Origin: Oceanospirillales bacterium
GTDB lineage: Bacteria > Pseudomonadota > Gammaproteobacteria > Pseudomonadales > Endozoicomonadaceae
Direction of reading: 5' to 3'
Length of the DNA stretch: 64,000 bases
Assembly (NCBI GenBank): GCA_004762125.1
Contig: SIHQ01000003.1
Location: forward strand, 124,001-188,000
Shown: piece by piece, positions 24,637 through 32,973 of the stretch
Layout: each line of letters starts with the position of its first letter
How positions within the stretch are numbered: position 1 is the first letter of the stretch
The notes under the pieces: generated by a model
Told to the model about the DNA's origin: nothing
Database searches by the model: none
What the model saw: the letters and a program-made list of their open reading frames with translations, nothing else
Made by a program: the position numbers and the translations under genes

Positions 24637-27600
24637 TTAATAGACTTCTATTTCATACAGCTTGATCCAGTCAGAACTGCTCAGTCTGATTTTCGAAGCA
24701 TTTACCGCAGTGAATTTTTTGTCCACTTCAGCTGAACTGTTACCTTGTTCATCAAACAGATTAACCCACTGAGAACCATCCCAGTAATCCAGTTGGTAGC
24801 TACTCAAAGCAGAGTTGTAACCCTTCCAACCTGTCCAGAATTTAATCTGCGAGAGTGCCTTCAAGGATCCAAGGTCAACTTCTATAGAATCAACCTGACC
24901 ATTATCAACCGAGATCCAGCGACTGGAATCACTGTCCTTATCACCGTCAACAGCCTTACTACCGGTATAACTACTGTTATGATCTGCTGTGGTTGTCACC
25001 GATTGGTTCAATGCCAGGTTAACCTGACTGCCATCAACTTCTATCTCATAGAGCTTAATCCAGTCAGTAGAAGACAGACGTATTTTAGAGCCCGATACAT
25101 TACTCAGAGCTTCTGTTACCTCAGCACTGCTGTTTGCAGTTCTATTCACTGCCTCAACCCAGCTGCTACCGTTCCAGTACTCAAGAATATAGTTGGATAG
25201 CGCCGTGTTGTATCCCTTCCAGCCAGTCCAGAATCGAACTTCATTGAGCTGATATTCTCCTTCCAGATCAACTTCTATCCAGTTATCGCCTGCATGCTCT
25301 TCAGAAATCCAGCGACTGCTGTCACTGCTTTTGTCACCATCAACCGCGTTGCTGGCACCATAACTGTCAGAGTGCGATGAACTCACTGATACAGGCTTAT
25401 TCAGGGCAATATTATTGTCACTGTCTGGCGCACCGATCGACTGCAGGTTAGGACCACCAGCATCAATTTCGGTTCCACCACCCGATACTTCATAGTCATG
25501 ACCAGGCTGCAGCTCAAAGTTGACTCCTCCACGCTCAGCAACCACTGTCATGCTCACTGATGAACCGTCAGTCGTATCAGTAACGGTTAAAAGACCGGTA
25601 TCCCAGCCAGTGTTGTTTAGAGTAATGGTAGAAACCTGATCACTGCCGTCTGCATTGGCCTCAAAGTGTCGGTAATCATAACTGGCACTGGCAATACTGT
25701 TTGACTTGATAGGCCAGATTTCAGCCTGAAGACCACTGTCGTTTTTACTGACAGTGATACCTTTCCCGCCAACAAAAGCAGGTATTTTCGTACCGGCCTG
25801 ACTGTGATCAGAGAGCATACCCGGCCCCTGAAAGCCAGCCATTGTATTCATATCAATCCAGTAACCTTCAGGCAGATAGACGTCTCTATTACCGTCAGAA
25901 CTGGAGTGATACATCTTCGGCCAGGCCAGAACAGACTCATCAATCAACCACTGCCAAAGTCTGCTGTTATCGAGGTCATAAGTAGATGAATCGTCTGGAT
26001 AAGCAATAGGCAAAGGTGTAGCGGTATAAGGATAACCAGTGTTGTAAGCTTTTAGGGCTGCACTGTATATATACGGGCGATATTTTTCATGCCAGTCAGC
26101 TGCAGCTTTGATATTAGCCGCTGTAGACTTCTGCCATGGGAGAACACCAAAAGACATACTGGCAGTCAAAGCCGCCAGTTTGGCATGCCTCTCAAGATAG
26201 CGTGCATCGCCTTGATGACCATTACCAATGATGTCGGTATAAACATTGGGTGCACCACTGGCTGCATAGGACAATACTAACTGAGGAATTCGATCCTGCT
26301 CACCATGGGTGTCATTCAAGCGCTGGATACTGCCGGGACTGCTGACATAAGCATTACGAGCCATAACGTAATCGCCACGCTCATGCAGTGCTTTCATCGG
26401 AGCATTCCAGGCACCATCATGATAGACCTTTGCGCCGCCAGAACCACCTGTCAGCATAGTGTCTTCTTTCCAGCCATCGACTCCCCAATCAGCGGTTTCA
26501 TTCTTATACCATTCCACTGCATCCGGATTACCCGCATCAAGAATATCCAGATTCTTATCCCACTGAGGGAAAATATTAGAACTGCTGGCATGGTTCTGAC
26601 CATTGGCAATCTGAGCAAAGTAGCTGCTGTTCTTTGCGGTCACATACTCTTCAGGTTCAACAACGGGGGTAAAACAGTTTCCTCGCCCACCATCACCGCC
26701 TGAGCTGAAATCGTTGGAGCCATTACAATCCGGGAAACTGGTACGAAGACCAAACATCACTTTAGCCCCCTTGGAATGAATCAGATCAATGACATCGGGT
26801 TTGCCATCACCATTCTCGTCAGGATAACGCCCATGATTGAAACGACCCGTGCTGACCGTTGTGCCACCTTCTTCCCAGAAACCTGAACCAATCACAGCCC
26901 AGCTAAGTGGGTAATCATAATCATCAACAAACTGGGTAATACTGTTTTCAACCGTCTGTGCGGTGGTATGCCACTTCTCAAATGGCCAGGCTTCCCAGCC
27001 AATACCAAACATGCCGTAAAGCGGTTTCACATCACCATAACCAGCGCTCTCTTTTGCTTCCGAAAAAGCCTGATAGATTTCTTTGGCCGATCCCACGAAG
27101 TAATAGAAGTGCTTTGCCGTCTTTACATTGGCAATACTCATCATGGTTTCACTGTCGTTCAGGGAAACTTTGTGAGGTACCGTTTGACTGGATGCGGCAA
27201 GGAAGCGTTCATCAACCTGAGAAATGGCTACCTGGGCAAACGAGCTGTTTGGTGCAATAGCGAAGGTAGAAGTAAATCGGGAGCCACCGCCATTATTGAC
27301 GATGGTTTTATTGGTAACACTGCCCAGATTACCTGCTTTACCGTCGTCAGCCAGTCCGTAAAAAGGCCCTTCAACACTGCCTGTTCGGGTAGCAAGAGCA
27401 TGTCCTGAAGTTTGGGAGGTCGGCTCCATACTGATTCTTACAGAATGCTCATTTGGGTACACTTTGACCGTTGCTGAAGCGTTATTGTCAAAGGTTACGG
27501 AAAAGTTCAGTTCTGATGAGCTGGAACTGCCTGCATTGTAGGCAACTGACTGGGCAGGAGAACCATCGAGAGTAAGACCTGACTCACTATGTGCAGCAAC

Positions 27601-27783
27601 GACCTCTGCCCCGCTACCGTCATCAAATGAGAATTGAAACTGCTCAAGATCAATGGTCATCTGATAGGCAGATTCAGTTATCTCAACCGAGTTACTGCTC
27701 TGATTGACCGTCGCTGCCGAAACAGCAAGAGGTAGTGCAGCAAGAAGAAATGTAATTCCTCTGCTGGTGATTGGCTTTTTCAT
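24637..27783 (-). CDS. Secreted GH31-family glycoside hydrolase with two C-terminal F5/8-type (CBM32) domains
   Basis: A 1048-residue exported enzyme expected to hydrolyse alpha-linked glycosides outside the cytoplasm. A signal peptide ends near residue 23 (LPLAVSAA). A beta-sandwich N-terminal part (about 25-245) precedes a TIM-barrel catalytic domain with GH31-like strands (GWEAWPFEKW, SWAVIGSGFW, GAKVMFGLR, and WGVDGWKEDTM near residue 435, whose last Asp is the likely nucleophile) and a C-terminal beta domain. Two discoidin-like domains follow (about 787-915 and 918-1048), both with FWTGWKGYN and ending SxDWIKLYEIEV. Such modules usually bind galactose-type sugars. GH31 includes alpha-glucosidases, alpha-xylosidases and alpha-galactosidases; I cannot choose. 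It belongs to the porin/ABC transporter island. Confidence 0.85.
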   Translation of the reverse strand: MKKPITSRGITFLLAALPLAVSAATVNQSSNSVEITESAYQMTIDLEQFQFSFDDGSGAEVVAAHSESGLTLDGSPAQSVAYNAGSSSSSELNFSVTFDNNASATVKVYPNEHSVRISMEPTSQTSGHALATRTGSVEGPFYGLADDGKAGNLGSVTNKTIVNNGGGSRFTSTFAIAPNSSFAQVAISQVDERFLAASSQTVPHKVSLNDSETMMSIANVKTAKHFYYFVGSAKEIYQAFSEAKESAGYGDVKPLYGMFGIGWEAWPFEKWHTTAQTVENSITQFVDDYDYPLSWAVIGSGFWEEGGTTVSTGRFNHGRYPDENGDGKPDVIDLIHSKGAKVMFGLRTSFPDCNGSNDFSSGGDGGRGNCFTPVVEPEEYVTAKNSSYFAQIANGQNHASSSNIFPQWDKNLDILDAGNPDAVEWYKNETADWGVDGWKEDTMLTGGSGGAKVYHDGAWNAPMKALHERGDYVMARNAYVSSPGSIQRLNDTHGEQDRIPQLVLSYAASGAPNVYTDIIGNGHQGDARYLERHAKLAALTASMSFGVLPWQKSTAANIKAAADWHEKYRPYIYSAALKAYNTGYPYTATPLPIAYPDDSSTYDLDNSRLWQWLIDESVLAWPKMYHSSSDGNRDVYLPEGYWIDMNTMAGFQGPGMLSDHSQAGTKIPAFVGGKGITVSKNDSGLQAEIWPIKSNSIASASYDYRHFEANADGSDQVSTITLNNTGWDTGLLTVTDTTDGSSVSMTVVAERGGVNFELQPGHDYEVSGGGTEIDAGGPNLQSIGAPDSDNNIALNKPVSVSSSHSDSYGASNAVDGDKSSDSSRWISEEHAGDNWIEVDLEGEYQLNEVRFWTGWKGYNTALSNYILEYWNGSSWVEAVNRTANSSAEVTEALSNVSGSKIRLSSTDWIKLYEIEVDGSQVNLALNQSVTTTADHNSSYTGSKAVDGDKDSDSSRWISVDNGQVDSIEVDLGSLKALSQIKFWTGWKGYNSALSSYQLDYWDGSQWVNLFDEQGNSSAEVDKKFTAVNASKIRLSSSDWIKLYEIEVY

Positions 27784-27784
27784 T

Positions 27785-27802
27785 AAACAAACCTGTTTGT
27801 TT
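27785..27802. promoter_or_regulatory. Perfect palindrome overlapping the GH31 ribosome binding site
   Basis: AAACAAACCTGTTTGTTT is an 8-base inverted repeat with a 2-base centre. It starts two bases upstream of the GH31 start codon and contains the AGG that would act as ribosome binding site on the minus strand. It could be an operator, or an mRNA hairpin limiting translation. Confidence 0.5.
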
Positions 27803-28102
27803 TTTTGTTATTCGTTCTTAACGACCAGCCCGGTGCCGCAGGCTAAAGCGATCATTAAAAACTCCTTCGGTTTAAAGCAATACAAAAAGCGCTGTATTTG
27901 AATGTTCTTTCTTTCAACAGTATCCGTTGTTGATGTCCTTTAAGTATGTAGACACACGTAATCGAATATTAAATTTCTGTTTGCCCACCTGTGGCGGGAA
28001 AACAACTTATAAACTCGTATGTCTGAATACTTATACGTCTTTGTCCGTTCTTCTGATTGCCAGTTATCCTTACGCAATCGACCTCTTTATTTCATTCACT
28101 GC

Positions 28103-28135
28103 AAGTCAGCCAGACTAAAGTCTGGCTGACTTTTT
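28103..28135 (+). terminator. Strong intrinsic terminator pointing rightward
   Basis: AAGTCAGCCAGACT (28103-28116) and AGTCTGGCTGACTT (28119-28132) form a 14-base perfect dyad followed by TTTTT in the plus direction. Its orientation does not match either neighbouring gene, both leftward; read leftward the T-run is only two bases. It may still be the porin 3'-end hairpin, or may end a rightward small RNA. Confidence 0.75.
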
Positions 28136-28246
28136 CAAGCTTTTTCTGTATAAGCTCTAACTCGGGTGGGGAGTGTTCCCGTGACTTTTTTTGCGGCCCT
28201 GGAAAAGCATTGCTAAAAAGACACAGTCCTTAACACTTTCCCACTC

Positions 28247-29257
28247 TTAAAAGTTATAACGCAGATCCAGGAATACCTGATCCTTACCTGTATGACCATT
28301 CGCTTTTTTAAGCTTATCAAAGTTATAGATTACGTCAGCCCATAAACTTGGAGCGAAGTAGTAACGAGCACCAGCCACAATCGCTTTTACTGCTTTAACG
28401 TCATCATTCTTGCGATCCTGATACAGACCGTAGAATTTCATGTCACCATGTTTATAGGAAGTAGCGAGCTCATAACCTTTACGATCAACACCAGCACGTT
28501 CACCCGTTACATAGGAAGCTGCAAAATAAGCAGGACCTGCTGAATAGCTGACGGCGGCAACATAGTTAGTAGCCTTTGAATCAGAAGTAGTTTGGCTAAC
28601 AGTATCAGTTTGCTCGTACTCTTCCTGACCTGCCGTCAAACCAAAAGCGATACCCATATCAGTCTTGTATTTAGCACCAACAGAATAGCCTTCAGTCGTT
28701 ACTTTGCCATTAGCGTTGTCAAGCAGGCTGTCCTTACTCCAAACCGTTCCTTCTTTACGATCTTCAAAATCAGTGCGAGCCGTAGAAACGTCTGCCTGAA
28801 CTTCCAAAGCACCGAAGTTACCGGTGTAGTGAATAACACCGTCCATTTCATTACCAACACTCAGCTTATCGGTAGCCTGACCACCAAACCAGCTGGTGAT
28901 ATCTGTCATGTCGGTGACCAAACCCTGTGAACCACCTGTTCTACCCCACTGGACAGAATGATCACCTGACTTAATACCGGCATAGATTTTGATGTTTTTC
29001 TGGCCAGTGTTCTGACGGAATTCACTCTCCCAACGAGCAAAACCAGTCATAGTTTCAGAAATAGTCCGGTTGATTTTTAAATCCAGGCGGGCACGGTGCA
29101 AATCATAACTGTTACCATTTTCATGAATGGTTAATGGTTGAATTCGACCACCCAGAGTGACCTTCTGTTCACCATCATTAAAAATTTCATAACCGGCATT
29201 AGCAGTACCTGCTGTGGAGGCAGCGAGAATAGCAGCAGCGATAATAGTCTTTTTCAT
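28247..29257 (-). CDS. Outer-membrane porin (Gram-negative general porin family)
   Basis: A 336-residue beta-barrel protein. A clear Sec signal peptide (MKKTIIAAAILAASTAGTANA) is followed by repeated amphipathic strands (VTLGGRIQP, FARWESEFR, VQWGRTGG), and the last residues LDLRYNF end in Phe, the usual signal for outer-membrane insertion. It probably forms a trimeric diffusion channel, and in this context may pass the sugars released by the neighbouring GH31 enzyme. GGGGA precedes the ATG on the minus strand. Substrate preference cannot be read from the sequence. Confidence 0.88.
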   Translation of the reverse strand: MKKTIIAAAILAASTAGTANAGYEIFNDGEQKVTLGGRIQPLTIHENGNSYDLHRARLDLKINRTISETMTGFARWESEFRQNTGQKNIKIYAGIKSGDHSVQWGRTGGSQGLVTDMTDITSWFGGQATDKLSVGNEMDGVIHYTGNFGALEVQADVSTARTDFEDRKEGTVWSKDSLLDNANGKVTTEGYSVGAKYKTDMGIAFGLTAGQEEYEQTDTVSQTTSDSKATNYVAAVSYSAGPAYFAASYVTGERAGVDRKGYELATSYKHGDMKFYGLYQDRKNDDVKAVKAIVAGARYYFAPSLWADVIYNFDKLKKANGHTGKDQVFLDLRYNF

Positions 29258-29278
29258 TTTGTTCCCCAGTTTTTTTAA

Positions 29279-29316
29279 GGCAAAAGAGTCCCTTCAGGAA
29301 AATGAATTCTTTTGCC
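29279..29316. other. Inverted repeat upstream of the porin gene
   Basis: GGCAAAAGA (29279-29287) and TCTTTTGCC (29308-29316) are perfect 9-base arms separated by 20 bases, between the end of the oxidoreductase gene and the porin start, both leftward. No T-run follows, so a porin 5'-leader hairpin or operator is more likely than a terminator. Confidence 0.5.
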
Positions 29317-29335
29317 CGTTCTTCAAATGAATTGA

Positions 29336-31615
29336 TCAATAACAACTGATTCCAAATATTGCCGGATGGTCGATTCCATCCCTGTCGAACTCAAAAATCA
29401 GCTTTCGTGTTGTGACTGCGTTGGGCAGTTGAATCTTGTTAAAACTTAAATGATTGTCTCTCTTCTCCAATAACGTATTACCTCGTGCATCAAGTATTCG
29501 ATACGACCTCACACAGAAAGGTGTAACCCTTTCCGGATGCCCCCATTGAACCGTTTCCATTGGATGATCGAAATCATTGTCCAGATGAATACCGATTTGA
29601 CTGATAGTGACGGGCTCGGCCCATTCCAGAGTAACTCTTGGCTGACGATCATCTCTTGCTGGTAACCATGCATTGGTTTTTTTCACAGGCCTTTGCAGAC
29701 CATTCTTCATAAAGCCGGGCTGGTAAATGGCCAGTGGATTGGAAAAATCGATAGCAAAGCTCTTTCCTTCCGGGCGGCGTTCGGGCAACCAAAAGTCAAA
29801 AGCATCAAAACCTATATCACCTTCCGGCTCCTGCCTGCTGCCCAAAGAAACTTTAGCGTTACCCTTTTGTGCCAAACTCAATATGCCAGTCAGCCGCTCA
29901 CTGCTGAGTGCCACATCAACCTTGTTGTTCACTTCAAGACAGAGAAAAGCGTACGTGCAATCTGGCCAGTCCGTATTGAATTCAACCACTGCGGCATGCT
30001 CGCCTTTCTGCAATACCAATGTTTGTGTATCCAGTATGATTTCCGGGGTGTGATTGAAATGCTTGTCGCTTCGACGAAGAGATACTTCCAGCGTTGTGTT
30101 TTCACAGGCTCGAAAAATCATGGAGAACACAGGAAGACTGCCAGCAGGAACCGGAATCATCATGGCTCTTCGATCAGCCAGATTCTGCCAGCTAGCATCC
30201 GGTTTCAATGATTGAAGTGACAGTGTACTGCTCACAGAAAGATCCGCAGACAGCGCCAGATCACAATCCCCTGCCTGGGGAATGCCTGGAATAAAATGCC
30301 CGCTTCGTAACAGTTTTTGCTGAAGCAGACTGACATTCTCTTCTTTTGCCAGCTCTCTTGGTAACAAACCGTGCTTGTTGCAAACAGCGGCGGCAGTACC
30401 TGCTACCTGGCCATTACTCGCGCAAGTCAGCATGACTCGAGTACTGGCGAAGGCAACATGTGACGCAGAAATTAAACGCCCTGTGACCAACAGATTACTG
30501 ACATTTCGGCTATACATACTCCGGAACGGAATCTGATACACACCTTTACTGTGCCACTGGTGACAGCCATTATCATCGCTGTAGACACCGTCAGCCGGAT
30601 GTAAATCAATAGACCAGCCACCGAAAGAGACTGCGTCGTAGTGACTCTTCTGCTCAACCACATCAGACTGGTTAAGCATATAGTCGCCTTCAAAACGGCG
30701 GCTTTCACGCTTACCGGGAATATGCCCAACCCACTCCAGCGTCATGTTTTCAGCTTCGGGGAATTCACCGGAATTTTTAATGTGATTCCAAACACCGTGT
30801 ACAACTTTCCAGAGTTCCCACTTTATTTCTTCAGTGTCGTGTACGGTGTCCAAACGACCTCCGTATTCAATCCACCAGAGATTGCAGCCATCTTCTTTGG
30901 CATTAAACCGGCGATAACGTGGTATCTCGGTAATGTCTTCCAAAGCAAATTCAGGGGGGACAAAGTCGGTTGGTTGGCCCGTATCACGACTGTAGAAGTA
31001 GATAGAGTGCCCCATCAACTGGCCGTACTCTTCATCAGGTGCAAACTTTTCAGAAAACTCCTGTTTGTCTTCTGCTCCTATGCGGAAGTCGGCACCGGAA
31101 AGGTAACCCAGCACACCATCACCGGATGCATCACAAAACAGCGGAGATCGGATGTCGTAGAGCGTTGAGTTTTGACTGTTGAAGGCTTTTACACCTTTAA
31201 TGGAATCACTGATAATGTCTGCGTCAAGCACTGCTGTGTTCAGTAATAACTGTATATTCTTCTCGCGATGAACAAGTTCCAGCAGCAACAGATCGAAAAT
31301 AACCGGGTTGCCTTCACGGTTTCGAAACAGGTTTTCTTCAAGTATCTCGCCAATGATGCCGGACTCTCTGGCCCAGCGGTTGTTATTGCCCATATGGGAC
31401 GTAGCACCCAGTGCCCAAAGCCGGATTTCACTGGAAGCATTACCGCCCAAAACAGGACGGTCCTGAACCAATGCTACTTCCAGACCTTTCCGTGCTGCCG
31501 CTATGGCTGCACAAACACCAGCAAGGCCACCACCTACGACAACAAAATCCACTGAGACGTACTGCTGTCTGAGTGTACGTGGACCCTGATTGAATTCTTT
31601 TCTAAGTTGACTCAT
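29336..31615 (-). CDS. FAD-dependent oxidoreductase (FAD_oxidored family)
   Basis: A 759-residue cytoplasmic flavoprotein with no signal peptide. The N-terminal dinucleotide-binding motif is VDFVVVGGGLAGVCAAIAAARKG (from about residue 23), followed by the family segment PVLGGNASSEIRLW and a later GRLISASHVAFASTRVMLTCASNGQVAGTAAAV that closes the FAD site. The C-terminal 250 residues look like a beta-rich accessory domain. Family members of this size often accompany glycoside hydrolases and sugar transporters, so oxidation of a sugar or sugar derivative is likely but unproven. It is divergent from the IclR-type gene with only 50 bases between start codons. Confidence 0.82.
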   Translation of the reverse strand: MSQLRKEFNQGPRTLRQQYVSVDFVVVGGGLAGVCAAIAAARKGLEVALVQDRPVLGGNASSEIRLWALGATSHMGNNNRWARESGIIGEILEENLFRNREGNPVIFDLLLLELVHREKNIQLLLNTAVLDADIISDSIKGVKAFNSQNSTLYDIRSPLFCDASGDGVLGYLSGADFRIGAEDKQEFSEKFAPDEEYGQLMGHSIYFYSRDTGQPTDFVPPEFALEDITEIPRYRRFNAKEDGCNLWWIEYGGRLDTVHDTEEIKWELWKVVHGVWNHIKNSGEFPEAENMTLEWVGHIPGKRESRRFEGDYMLNQSDVVEQKSHYDAVSFGGWSIDLHPADGVYSDDNGCHQWHSKGVYQIPFRSMYSRNVSNLLVTGRLISASHVAFASTRVMLTCASNGQVAGTAAAVCNKHGLLPRELAKEENVSLLQQKLLRSGHFIPGIPQAGDCDLALSADLSVSSTLSLQSLKPDASWQNLADRRAMMIPVPAGSLPVFSMIFRACENTTLEVSLRRSDKHFNHTPEIILDTQTLVLQKGEHAAVVEFNTDWPDCTYAFLCLEVNNKVDVALSSERLTGILSLAQKGNAKVSLGSRQEPEGDIGFDAFDFWLPERRPEGKSFAIDFSNPLAIYQPGFMKNGLQRPVKKTNAWLPARDDRQPRVTLEWAEPVTISQIGIHLDNDFDHPMETVQWGHPERVTPFCVRSYRILDARGNTLLEKRDNHLSFNKIQLPNAVTTRKLIFEFDRDGIDHPAIFGISCY

Positions 31616-31665
31616 TGCTGATAATCTACTGGCTCGTTGTGTTCTTAACTGTTTGCGGGTTTTTT

Positions 31666-32358
31666 ATGTCTTCCCAGCCAAATCAGAGTTTGATTGATGG
31701 CATCACTTGTCTTCAGAGCCTTGCGGCATCTGATCAACCCGTTCGTGGTCGGGAGCTGGCCCGACAACTGGGGCTGGACCCCACCAGGGTGAATCGTTTA
31801 CTCAGGACCCTGAAAAGCATTGGTCTTGCTGTTCAGAATGATCATCGTGCTTACATGCCTGGCCCTGGCATTCATGCGCTGGCCTCTCAGGCCATCAGGG
31901 GATCGGATCTGTTCCGAAATGCCCTGCCTGTTATTGATGAAATAATGCCGCTGCCGTTTATTGTGGCGCTTGGTGTGCTCTGGCAGGACAAAGTCAGTTA
32001 TCTGTTTCATGGTCTTCCAAATTCCTCCTTAACCAGTGGCATCGGCTCTTTTCCACTCTACGACGCATGTCATTCAAGCATCGGACAGGTGTTGATGGCA
32101 GAAGAGAGCGATGAAGCGATCGAGCTACGCTTGGGAGCTGATCGATTCAAAGCCATGACACCAAAACTGGAACAGATTCGTCGTGAAGGCTTCGCTGTAC
32201 GACGTGATGCTGACAGTGGTGAATACAGCATCGCAGTTCCTGTTCTCAAACCTGCTCAGGCCGGTCTGGCTTTTTCTCGCCTCTACAATCAATCTGACAA
32301 AGATCTGGAGCAGCACATTCATCATCTCCAGTCTCTGTCTGCTCGAATCTCCAGTTAA
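31666..32358 (+). CDS. IclR-family transcriptional regulator
   Basis: About 230 residues from the ATG at 31666 (frame open to TTG 31615). The N-terminal winged helix-turn-helix (SLIDGITCLQSLAASDQPVRGRELARQLGLDPTRVNRLLRTLKSIGLA) is followed by an effector domain with LGVLWQDKVSYLFHG and GEYSIAVPV, shorter than many family members. IclR proteins usually bind palindromes near their own gene and an adjacent operon and respond to a catabolic metabolite. Placed between the oxidoreductase and the ABC transporter operon, it probably controls the sugar island. Two related palindromes lie downstream (32511 and 32782). Confidence 0.85.
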   Translation: MSSQPNQSLIDGITCLQSLAASDQPVRGRELARQLGLDPTRVNRLLRTLKSIGLAVQNDHRAYMPGPGIHALASQAIRGSDLFRNALPVIDEIMPLPFIVALGVLWQDKVSYLFHGLPNSSLTSGIGSFPLYDACHSSIGQVLMAEESDEAIELRLGADRFKAMTPKLEQIRREGFAVRRDADSGEYSIAVPVLKPAQAGLAFSRLYNQSDKDLEQHIHHLQSLSARISS

Positions 32359-32426
32359 CTTTCCTTTCCAGAGAAAATTCTTTCTTCTTCGATCCGTTTC
32401 ATTGCCTCTGGTGCTATTGCACCTTT

Positions 32427-32454
32427 AGGCGATGAACGTCAGGCGATGAACGTC
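32427..32454 (+). repeat. 14-base tandem duplication
   Basis: AGGCGATGAACGTC occurs twice in a row (32427-32440 and 32441-32454), 69 bases after the IclR-type stop codon. Confidence 0.92.
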
Positions 32455-32510
32455 GTTAGTTGTCTACTTCATCGCTTCTCTATAACTAAACTATCTTCAA
32501 TTTTTTACTG

Positions 32511-32525
32511 TGTCTACTATAGATA
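32511..32525. promoter_or_regulatory. Candidate operator A, imperfect palindrome
   Basis: TGTCTACTATAGATA shares TATAGATACA and most other bases with the palindrome at 32782, 271 bases away, and keeps 5 of 7 palindrome pairs. A binding site for the adjacent IclR-type regulator is the simplest reading. Confidence 0.4.
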
Positions 32526-32572
32526 CATAATAACCATAACAAATTGAAATTCTCAAATCATTACAAGATGTA

Positions 32573-32598
32573 CCAAAAAAACCAAAAAAACCAAAAAA
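32573..32598 (+). repeat. Three phased A-tracts
   Basis: CCAAAAAAA repeats about three times with a 9-base period. A-tracts spaced close to one helical turn bend DNA, so this may curve the region between the two candidate operators. Confidence 0.6.
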
Positions 32599-32781
32599 CT
32601 GATCAACATCATGATTTTAGTTATCAATAAATTTAAAAAATCCGTAGAAACACAGTTAGAGAATAACCAAAGACCATAAGTACCAAGGGGTATAGCCAAA
32701 TGACAAGCTACAAGAAAAGTACTTTTAACTTGTTTTTCGGTCGCTAAACCGCCTTGCCAGATGTTTTTTACTCGTGCAGTA

Positions 32782-32796
32782 TATCTATTATAGATA
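32782..32796. promoter_or_regulatory. Candidate operator B, perfect palindrome
   Basis: TATCTATTATAGATA is a perfect 7-base inverted repeat with a single central base, located 178 bases upstream of the start of the binding-protein gene. It contains TATTAT and could overlap a -10 element. The related site at 32511 supports a specific binding function. Confidence 0.5.
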
Positions 32797-32973
32797 CAAC
32801 TGGTATCTTGATCAGCCTGTAACAAGCTCAAGCCTTGATGGAGTGTTCAGGAACCGCATCCAGGGTTTGAAACACCAGAGTTAATGCATAACCATATATG
32901 CATCGACACACCACAAGAGCTACAGATTCAAAACCTGAATCTGTGATTGAGTACTTCTGGAAGTGAGGGAACA

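Larger units (their letters stand above)
27784..28246. other. 463-base region between the GH31 and porin genes
   Basis: Both neighbours read leftward, so this holds the GH31 promoter and the porin 3' end. It contains a perfect palindrome over the GH31 ribosome binding site and a strong hairpin with a T-run pointing rightward (28103-28135). A 63-codon plus-strand frame (27927-28118) runs into that hairpin but shows no convincing protein character. Confidence 0.6.
32359..32973. other. 615-base region between the IclR-type gene and the ABC operon
   Basis: AT-rich DNA with a 14-base tandem duplication (32427-32454), a palindrome-like site (32511-32525), three A-tracts at 9-base spacing (32573-32598) and a second, better palindrome (32782-32796) about 190 bases before the binding-protein gene. 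A minus-strand frame (32553-32831) is made partly from the A-tract repeats and is not taken as a gene. The ABC operon promoter should be in the last 200 bases. Confidence 0.65.

Noticed and set aside
27927-28118. 63-codon plus-strand frame between the GH31 and porin genes
   Set aside because: No ribosome binding site and its end runs into the terminator stem; a small RNA is a better explanation if the region is transcribed.
32553-32831. 92-codon minus-strand frame with a hydrophobic C-terminus
   Set aside because: The hydrophobic LVFLVFLVHLV end is simply the translation of the phased A-tract repeats, and no start signal is present.
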